The notes under the pieces: model-generated
The model's input: only the letters and a program-made list of their open reading frames with translations
Told to the model about the DNA's origin: nothing
The model's database searches: none
Program-made: the position numbers and the translations under genes
NCBI GenBank assembly: GCA_034440615.1
Contig: JAOTOM010002716.1
Coordinates: 51,296-115,295, forward strand
DNA: 64,000 nucleotides
Direction of reading: 5' to 3'
Origin: Ashinkailepas kermadecensis
Taxonomy: Eukaryota; Arthropoda; Thecostraca; Neolepadidae
Shown: positions 55,481 to 64,000 of the stretch, one piece after another
Layout of the letters: every line of letters starts with the position of its first letter
Position numbering within the stretch: position 1 is the first letter of the stretch

Positions 55481-58330
55481 AATACGGGAAGGGAGACCTC
55501 AGAAAATGAGAGGAGGCCCAAAGACGAAAGAGTAAGCCAGTGGATATGAGATGAGGTTTCGGGGACGCAAAAGCAGTCCCCAAACGGGTAAGATTCCACC
55601 AAGATAGAAAAAGATAATCCAGAAAAGTGGCAGGAAGCAGCTAATTCGGAAGAGGACGATATAAGATTGGAAATGAGAGCCTATGATGAACGAGGAAGCC
55701 CGTAAAATAGGAGAGAAGGGCAATTAGATAAGAGGGATGACTCCCAGGCGAGAAAGAAGGCTTCAAGACGGGTAAGAAGGTCCTCAGGAAATGACAAGGT
55801 AACTGAGATAGGAAAGGTTGCTTGTAATTTGGAAGAGGAGGCACCTGAGAGAGAACAGGAGTCCACCAGGAGATAAGAGGCCAGCCAGAAAATGGGCAAA
55901 GATAGAATCAAAACACAGAACAGGAGGCCCTGAAGACGTGAGAGGAGGCCCCTAATTTGAAAAAGAAAGCATCTAGAAGAGAAAAGGAGGCCCCTGCCAG
56001 TCTCGAGAGGAGTCCCTCGAGATGGAATAGGAGGTATCCAGGGCCGAATGAGGCCCCGACGACCGGAAGGAATTCCCAGGAAATGAGAGGAGTGGTAGGT
56101 AGCAGGTATGGAAGGAGGCGAGGTTTCCAAAATTGAACATCCCCTCAAGACGGGTAAGCTTTGCGAGGACAAAGGAGGAGGCCCACGAGGCGTATCAGGA
56201 GGCCCCTAATTTGGCAGAGGATGGCCCTGAAACATGAGAGAAAGCCCCATGCCATGTTAAAGGGGACCCAGGATGTGGGAGGAGGCCCTCCAAAACGGGA
56301 GAGGAGGACCATTGAATATGGAGGAGGGTAGGACGCACGAGAAGACGTCCAAAACCTGTAAAGAGGCTCCAGGAAATGAAACGAAACCCCTAAGATGCGA
56401 GAGGTCTATAATTTGCAAGAAGCCCCTGAAATGGCAGGAGTCGTGCCGGGGTACTTGAAAATCACGCTGAGCCTAGGGATACCAAAAATTCACGCCCGGA
56501 CCATGAAAATCACGCTAGGGGCACGATAGGTCGTACCGTTCCCCAACAGTATCATTGGAACACAAATGAAGCCGGGGCAACGAAAAACAATCCGGGCATG
56601 GATAATGACTCTGGGGTCCCAACAATGACACCAAAAGCATCCAAAACGTATTGGACACCCACAAAGTGTCGAGGTCGCTAAAACTCGCGCTAGGGATCCA
56701 AGCAAATGACGTCGAGACACAAAAGATTACATTGGACTAAAAAAGTCGCGTCGCAGCCCTTGAAAATCTCAGTGGGGACCAAAAAAATCAACTATCAACC
56801 GGAATGTCACTCTGCGCCCCAAGAATGGGGTCAAAGTCCCCCCCCCCCCAAAACCCGTTGGTCACTGGAAAAAACGTGTCAGGGCACCGAACAAAAATCG
56901 AACTGGAGACCGAAGAATCGTACCAGGACCCAAAAATATCACACAAGGACCTTTAATAAAATAGAACTCGATGTCCAAAAGTTCACACCGGGACTCGATC
57001 GAATCGACCCCAGCACCGGAAAATTAAGAACAGGTCCGGAAAAAAATTACCCGGAGGGCATTTATACTCCGAAAGGTGCCATCGGCTGAAAAAAGTCCTT
57101 CGGTGGCCGCAGTGACATATTAAAGTGGCAAATGCCCCCTCCCTCCTAATAATAGGGATATACTCCCAAGAATCGAGCCGAGGCCCCCAAAAGTCGCGCT
57201 GGGGCCACACAAATCCGCGTCGGTCCACCAGAATTCGCGTAGGGGCTCGAAGTAAATACGGCGGGCCCCAGAAAACTCGCTCCGAGGCACGAAAATCTGC
57301 AACAGGAACCGCCAAGATCGCGTTGGGGTCACAGCTAAGTACAACGCACCCCGCAAACTCGAACCGGTCCCACCAAATTTCGCGCTCGGACCCACAATTC
57401 CCATCGGTAGTACCAACAATTTGGTCTGGGCATCAAAAATTACCGTCGGGGCTGCCAACAATTGGTGTCTAGGGCCCCACATCGGTACCGTGTGACCCCC
57501 AAAGTCGCATCGGTATCCGAAAAATAAAGCCGGAGCCCTCCAAAATAAGGAGGGATTCCAAAAAAAAGTCCGTGTCAGGACAATGGTTCTGGAGTACCGA
57601 ACATGTCATCAGATACCTTTACAAATCGCGTACGGCATCGAAAAACATACCGGAGCTGGAAGAAAATCGAGGTGAGATACAAAAACATGCCGCCAGGGAC
57701 TCGAAAATCAGGCCGGATTCGGAATTTAAAGAAAATTCAGAACAGATCCACAAAAATCGCGTTGAGCCCAGATAACTGGCGTTGGGTCCCGGAACCACGC
57801 GCCTGGGCGCGATAAGTCGCGCTAGGACCCAGAAAAATCGCACCGAAGCCCCAAAATCGTACTGGGGCCCCACAAATATGCGTCAGAAGCCCCAAATAAA
57901 CACAGAGGGACCCTAAGAGAACAACGGGGACCGAAAATGCGACTGGCCCTCCAAAGCGTAGTCTCGCAAAAAGCGACAGGGCCCGAAAACATGCGTTGAA
58001 GCCATAACTATATATACCGGGAACTCTAAAAAAACAAAAAACAAAACACCGGAAGCTCTCAAGGCACACACGGGCCATACGACCCCACAAGGGCCTGCAA
58101 AGAGGCTGTGACCGCAAAAAGCAACATGGTCCCAAAACGAACAAAAATACCGGGCACTAAGTAAACACATCGAGAACTTTGAAAGGGCCCCGACAACTTA
58201 AAAAAAATTTCGGTGCGCAAAAAAAGCAACAAACCCTAAAACGAGCAGGGGTTTCGAAAATGCGTTGGGACTCTAACAAAAATGGATTGGAGCCCTAAGA
58301 CACATCCGTAGACGAAGAAATACGAAACGG
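55481..58330. repeat. Highly diverged continuation of the repeat
   Basis: To about 56480, GGAGGCCC motifs recur at irregular 24-45-bp spacing. From about 56480 to 58330 a different loose pattern (AAAATCGCG plus GGGCCC-like motifs about every 30-40 bp) dominates. I see no gene; ORFs are short and shift frames. Confidence 0.6.
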
Positions 58331-59935
58331 GTCCAAAGAAGTACACGCAGGCAGGGCCTCGGTTCGGTAGCCAACCTGGAAGCATGTTTAATCAAAAATA
58401 TAAGGTGCATCAAAGCTCAGCGGTTATCCTCATTTCTTCACCATAAAATATGGGAAGTAGGGAACTAATGATCGAATTTAATTAATCGAATTTTCGCAGC
58501 GAACGCCCATACGAAGCATTTACCACGTCAGATATGACGCAAGTCTATCATGTGGCAGCAATTAGCAAAGCGTAGGACGCCCAGCAGAATCCGTAGCATC
58601 GCACGAAGTGTGGCGAATGCGCCGAATGCGCAAGATGGGTGTGCACGTGCACTAACGTTGGCCTCGTGGCGACCGGGCACTATGAACTGGAATGTCTGAA
58701 ATTTGGAATTTTTACATTTTAAAGTGATTTGTGTAGGTGTAATTTCAGCAGTGCGAGGTGACTTATCAAGGGATACCAAAAGAATACATTCGAACAAGGT
58801 GGGGAGCTAGGTTTGAAATCAGACGAAATAGAAAGATAGTGGTAGATTAGACCCCTCCACAGGATAATTCAGTTGATCACTAATTATTTTATTTAATAAA
58901 ATCCCCTTTGGCAAAATAGTGGTCGAAATCGGAAGACTTTATTGAGTAGTTGGACCTCCTCCAAGTACGTTTGCCCCCCTCCCCTTGACGCAAATATAGG
59001 AGCGTCACTGGTTCCCCAATAATTTTCAGAAACTTACGCCCATGGAGCAAAGCCAACATTGCGGTGGAAAATTCCCCCTCACAAGCATACAAAACAACAC
59101 CGATGACCCATATTAAGTGGGAGGAATGATGTTTTAAAATGTATTTTCTTCCTACAAAGTTGTCTTCTGTGATTACAGCCTGCATGATTAGTGCTTCCCA
59201 GCTTCAATACCTTCTCAACGACATAATTTACAAAACGGTACAGCACAGCGATAACCATGGGCGTGACGGCGTGGAATTCGAAGGTTTTGCATTATTTATG
59301 CATTGTCATTGTTACATTGTTGCATTGCCATTGATGCATTGTTGTTCAATGCCTGTTCTTGCCGTGCATTTTTTCGCGAAGGATTTATTATTTTAGCTTC
59401 TGTGCCAAGTGCCTTGCGGCCAGCACCAAATGTTATTTTAAAAAATTAATACATCCCTAAGATGACGATCAGAAAACCAATTCAATCCACTTCTCGTTGT
59501 CACCTTCGCGAAATTGTCGTCCTAGGACTGATAAATGATCGTTTAAGCTTGTTTATGAGATCAAGCTGGTGGGAATGACTAACAGTGGTGATGAACCTAG
59601 CTATATTCAGTTAAACTTGGTGGACATAGAAGTGGGTTGATCAATGGGAGATATCTTTAAGATATGCTCAGCACGAGCCCCACCAGCTCGCTACAATCTA
59701 GAGGCCAACGGGAAGATTCTTCTCGTCGTTAAAGCATAAAGATGTTGGTTTGTTTTGGCACTGACGTATTTATCCACATTTGCTTATTTATACCCTGGTA
59801 TGGCTCAGTTCTCAGCGAAAAAAAAAGATTCTTGCTTTGCGTTTTGCGTAAATGATGCACCATGCCAAGAACAAACAAGACATCAATATGAAATCATGTT
59901 CCCATTCGGGAACCATACTAAGAGACTAAAAAGCA
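58331..59935. other. Mostly unique interior of the hAT-like element
   Basis: AT-richer than the repeats. GAGCGTCACTG at 59000-59010 resembles another element end in reverse complement (CAGTGACGCTC), hinting at a nested insertion. 59030-59100 resembles part of the dispersed repeat at 53.15 kb. No gene recognised. Confidence 0.45.
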
Positions 59936-60033
59936 ATAGGAGGCCCTAACACAGTGGAGGCCCCCTTTCGGGGAGCAGGAGGCCCCCTATCAACATTGCC
60001 CCCCCCTGGAAGAATTTCGTGGCGACGCCACTG

Positions 60034-60041
60034 GTCACAGG
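60034..60041. repeat. Target site duplication, right copy
   Basis: GTCACAGG, identical to 53569-53576. Confidence 0.7.
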
Positions 60042-62123
60042 TGTCGCACACTTCTTGCCATTCTTCACCATAGCTTGCCTAGGCACTTTTATATGCGTGT
60101 AGCTGCTTGTTCTTCAAAGATCATGAGTGCCACCAGATCTCTGTCTGCAGCATTGTGGCTCCGACTGCAGTCCATATCATTGCCTTGAACAATGTTTGGA
60201 GCAGCAAAGGTTCTGCCCCAGACCGACTGCAAGTTTCCCCATTTGGGGCTGTTGTCAACAATGCTATGGTTGCTCTGTATCCTGATTTTCATTAAACCTG
60301 CGACAGGTTCCAAAACCTGCCACAAATTACTACTGCTTGCCAAAAGCTTTAACAAAAACGTCCCAAAGTCAGATTGCTGCCCCAACAAAATATAATTGAA
60401 ACCTGCTACGATTCGCAGTTTGGATCATGCCCACGGCATACTCTGGATTTTCCACAGGGAGCCTTATGTGTGCCAGGAGCGCACAATAGGTAGCAACAGG
60501 GCCCACTCCATAAGTGTTATTTGAATAATGTTGTGCGCTGACTCTCCCAGGGAGAGGGGACAGAGCAGGCTTCCGGGGGTCTCAGGGCCCAGTAGGACAC
60601 CCCTGGCCATGACATATAATTTTCCTCACCATAAAATGAAAATAAACTGCCACACAAAGCCTCGCATCAGAGTCAGCAAATCCTTGGAGAAGAAATAATT
60701 GACCAAATGTCTGGAATTTATACCTAGTCCGCTGGCATTGAATGGTGAATTTCTGGAATACCTACCGATGACCCCTATCACAAGTATATCTGTCTTTTCT
60801 CTGCGCGCGGCTGCCCCATGCCAGTGTGCCGAAATATTCAGATTTGGGTGCGAGATGACACCTCAGATGGAATATTGTTCCACTATTTGGTCATTATTTC
60901 ACCTATAATTTTCCACTTTTGAATGCAAAAGAGTGAAAAAGCTTGCTGAGGAAACACTACTTGACTATTTGCTAAAAAATAATTTCGTATCATATTTTTT
61001 ACCATATTTAGCCAGACGAATAATTTACCATCCACTACATCTTGGAGGATAATTTTCCACTCCGACACCGTAACACCAAACTTATTTCGGCACACTACCC
61101 CCGGCGCAGCAAGTCTGCAAAGTAGGGCAGATGAGGTGACTAGAACACCATGCCAGGTAGCGATTTGTTTATTTGCAGAATTGTAATCAAATTGAATGAA
61201 AAAAAACACGGTGATCCTTATCTCATAAGGATATCATGCATAGTTTGCAATCTATTTGGAACATAACTTCAAAAGTGCGACATCTGCTGAAATCCTCCCG
61301 AACAAGTGCCCGAAGCATCGTCACAGGTCAGTAACCTGACCTGACATGACATGTTTTTCACCAAAGGTTACGCAATGAATGCCCGCAGGTGTGCACATAA
61401 TTTGGGCCCGATACCCCCCCTCCGTTTACGTGCCGTTTGAGAAAATCTGTGGAGGATGCAACTGGGCCCCTGGGCTGGCGAAAGATGCCGAGGTCCTGCG
61501 GCGGTTAACCAGTTCGCCACATTCGCCCGTGAATCGCCCGTAACCGACATTTCGCCACGTTCTTGAGAACAGGGCGATGTTGCCCCTAGATAATTTCCAG
61601 TGGAGAAAGCGAGCCACATGTGACAACAGCCAGCGTGTTATGCACAACATAACACGCACAACAGCGTGTTTCATACGCAACGAGTACTGCCGGTGTCCTA
61701 CTTTTTGTGGCACTGGTGACCTCCATCATTACATCAAGTCTTTTTTGCAACAAAATGTTCCAGTTGTTTTCTCTTTGTGGCGGCGGCAGCAGATACGCGG
61801 TGGATGTGCTCACCAGTGTTTCTCAATATCTCGGGACACTAGTCATTTGTGATTAGCTATAATTCGCCTGATAGGTAAGGTGATGTTAATGTGATGACAT
61901 AATCTTAGACATTTCATTTATATTGCCGGAGGCACTATTTTGTTGTGTCCAGGGGAAAATTGAGACGCCTAGTTCAGTCTTAGGGTGCACGTGAACATAA
62001 TTACCACTATAATTACCACTAATTTAATTTATTTATCTACTAATTTATCCACTAATTTATCATAATTACCACTAATTTCACAAATGTCATATGGCGTCAA
62101 GTTAGGTCATTGGTCTAGGATAT
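60042..62123. other. Gene-free interval
   Basis: No recognised gene. The minus ORF at 60089-60388 (99 codons) has normal-looking composition but no motif. GGTCAGTAACCTGACC at about 61326 is a short palindrome. Several AATTACCACTAA copies near 61995-62080. Confidence 0.45.
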
Positions 62124-62398
62124 CCTTGGAGAGATCAGTAGCAATGAGTTCAGTTGTCTATCACCCTACCACATATAGCATTGGTGACTCGGGGGCAGGA
62201 GTTCGGTTAATTGTCCTTGGAGAGATCGGTAGCAATGAGTTCAGTTGTCTATCACCCTACCACATACAGCATTGGTGACTCGGGGGCAGGAGTTCGGTTA
62301 ATTGTCCTTGGAGAGATCAGTAGCAACGAGTTCAGTTGTCTATCACCCTACCACATACAGCATTGGTGACTCGGGGGGCAGGAGTTCGGTTAATTGCC
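62124..62398. repeat. 91-bp tandem repeat (3 copies)
   Basis: CCTTGGAGAGATC starts at 62124, 62215 and 62306. Unit includes ATCACCCTACCACATA and GGGGCAGGAGTTCGGTTAAT. Confidence 0.9.
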
Positions 62399-62635
62399 GA
62401 TCACTCGCAATTCGCTGGAGATAAAAACAATCCGCAATGCTCCTTGTGTTTACGTCATAGATCAGTGGCCGGACGCGATATCTTCAATTTGTCACATCAT
62501 GAGGTTGGCAAAGATGCGCCACGGCATTTGTCACACTCCGTCCGTGTTTCGATGATTTTGGGGAACAATGATCTTAAAGATAATTTTGGATGCACGATTC
62601 TCCCGCTGCCACTCACTCGGTGGCCGCTGCCACTC

Positions 62636-63090
62636 GATGGCCAGTGCCAATAGGTGGGCTGGGTTCCGTCCACTCCACATGGTGGCCAGTGCCAATAGGT
62701 GGGCTGGGTTCCGTCCACTCCACATGGTGGCCAGTGCCAATAGGTGGGCTGGGTTCCGTCCACTCCACATGGTGGCCAGTGCCAATAGGTGGGCTGGGTT
62801 CCGTCCACTCCACATGGTGGCCAGTGCCAATAGGTGGGCTGGGTTCCGTCCACTCCGCATGGTGGCCAGTGCCAATAGGTGGGCTGGGTTCCGTCCACTC
62901 CGCATGGTGGCCAGTGCCAATAGGTGGGCTGGGTTCCGTCCACTCCACATGGTGGCCAGTGCCAATAGGTGGGCTGGGTTCCGTCCACTCCGCATGGTGG
63001 CCAGTGCCAATAGGTGGGCTGGGTTCCGTCCACTCCACATGGTGGCCAGTGCCAATAGGTGGGCTGGGTTCCGTCCACTCCGCATGGGAG
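62636..63090. repeat. 45-bp minisatellite (10 copies)
   Basis: Unit contains GGTGGCCAGTGCCAATAGGT then GGGCTGGGTTCCGTCCACTC CACAT, with an A/G variant (CACAT or CGCAT). Open in two frames on each strand (15-residue repeats such as ASANRWAGFRPLHMV). Confidence 0.95.
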
Positions 63091-64000
63091 AGACAATGGC
63101 TGAGATAACCTCCGATCTCCTTCCCTCCGTCTCTTTCTTCTTCACACAATCTGACACTAGCTTTTTCTGCACGTCGATTCAATGATCAATCAAGCGGCAT
63201 AATACAAATTTCAGGAAGAGGGCCTAGAGAAAAGGGACGGCGCCGGTCCCGCACGGGAGGTGTGTCTCAGGCAACATGTCACCTGCGGTAATGGGGGCAC
63301 CATTGGCCAAGACATGAACTCTACCATCGCCAAGGGGGACGGTAGAGTTCATGGATCTCGGATAGCCAAGGACCTCGGGTAGCTGGTTGGCTGGGTTCTT
63401 CCGGTCGAACCAGCTGGCTACCTCATCGTTCGAGTTGATCCACCCAAATAGAATCTGTCGAATAGTAAGGAAGAGACAAAGACGTCCGTGGCGGTCGAGC
63501 GCCTATCTCACCGATACAGATGCTTTTCCGGACAGGTGTGGCTGGAGAATTTTGACACCCTGCTGGGCCATTCAGACAGCACTCTTCGTAGTATTCGAAC
63601 ATTACTGGCTCTATATACTCCTATCCCGACAAGAAAGGAGTCTTTATGGGCAGTTGAGTGGTTTGAGAATGCAGGCGCCCTGCCGGGCCAGCCGGTGCTC
63701 CCTTCGTAGTCAGGCGCTTCCCTAGGACAGGTAGTGCCTCTGTTAATATTAAAGGCGCCGTTTCAGATAGCTAGCACCCTAGTGCAAATTTAGGCACCCT
63801 CCTGCAGCACGCTGGCGTCTCTCTTTACATTCTTATTGAAGGCGCCGTTCTGGACGCCAACTTTTCAGAATTCGTGCGCCCTCTTGGGCCAGCAAGCGCC
63901 CCTCATCAGAATACAGGCACATTTGCAATAAAATGCAAACATAGTGCAATAGCTGGCCCAGCATAGCCAAAGTGTTCATTGGTGCAGCTGAACAAAGCAT
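63091..64000. other. Gene-free interval with a strong hairpin
   Basis: CATGAACTCTACC (63313-63325) pairs perfectly with GGTAGAGTTCATG (63341-63353) over a 15-nt loop. After 63650, GGCGCC-containing motifs (GGCGCCCTG, GGCGCCGTT) recur irregularly. No gene supported. Confidence 0.5.

Larger units (their letters stand above)
53577..60033. mobile_element. hAT-like non-autonomous element filled with minisatellite
   Basis: Left end CAAGGGCGTCGCCAC (53577-53591) and right end, reverse complemented, CAGTGGCGTCGCCAC (60019-60033) match at 13 of 15 positions. GTCACAGG stands directly outside both (53569-53576 and 60034-60041), a perfect 8-bp duplication. An 8-bp duplication and CA-starting ends fit the hAT superfamily. 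Just inside both ends is a run of G (C on the right) and GGAGGCCCC motifs. The interior is a 21-bp array (53816-55480), diverging repeats to about 58330, then about 1.6 kb of mostly unique DNA. No transposase ORF was found. Confidence 0.7.

Noticed and set aside
60089..60388. 99-codon minus ORF as a gene
   Set aside because: Normal composition but no motif and no supporting context.

Overview
The window looks like nuclear DNA of an arthropod. The evidence is short interstitial TTAGG/CCTAA runs (near 5.47, 5.67 and 43.45-43.66 kb), an RNase H-bearing LINE family, CR1-like LINEs, a Penelope-like element, Ty3/gypsy sequence, a Merlin/ISXO2-type transposase exon with a consensus splice donor, and a type II membrane glycosyltransferase. 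Nothing suggests prokaryotic, phage or organellar DNA. I cannot name the species or order.

Only one gene is convincingly intact: a 688-codon GT11 (alpha-1,2-fucosyltransferase-like) gene at 13383-15449. It has a signal anchor, a stem built from about fifteen 10-residue tandem repeats, and a complete-looking catalytic domain. A 3' splice-site consensus lies just before its ATG. Weaker coding candidates are a GC3-rich ORF at 45059-45367, a Lys/Glu-rich ORF at 16830-17228 (minus), and an acidic repeat-tail ORF at 15483-16072 (minus).

Transposons, left to right: CR1-like LINE 3' half (1-1860); 5'UTR plus ORF1 of an RNase H-class LINE, here called family A (3085-1865, minus); Penelope-like element (4.6-8.58 kb) interrupted by a Merlin-type element with ~125-bp inverted ends (4.79-6.21 kb); fragment of a second RNase H-class LINE, family B (10.64-11.26 kb); near-full-length family A LINE (about 21.13-28.45 kb) with a CR1-like LINE nested in its RT and a 7-bp target duplication; tRNA-like SINE head (30.09-30.26 kb); internally deleted family B LINE (33.24-35.78 kb); small MITE (38.03-38.22 kb); decayed Ty3/gypsy pol (39.66-42.65 kb); and a 6.46-kb hAT-like non-autonomous element (53577-60033) with 15-bp ends and a perfect 8-bp target duplication. 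No autonomous, undamaged transposon was found.

The most striking property is minisatellite density. I counted more than fifteen arrays with units of 13, 18, 19, 21, 23, 30 (two), 33 (two), 37, 38 (two), 44, 45, 84 and 91 bp, together about 8.5 kb. Many arrays are open in several frames, so they produce long but probably spurious ORFs. Two arrays are part of something larger: the 30-bp array that codes for the fucosyltransferase stem, and the 21-bp array inside the hAT-like element.

There is no operon-like co-operation between genes. No previously undescribed multi-gene system is supported. The best leads are the VNTR-stem fucosyltransferase and the transposon filled with minisatellite.
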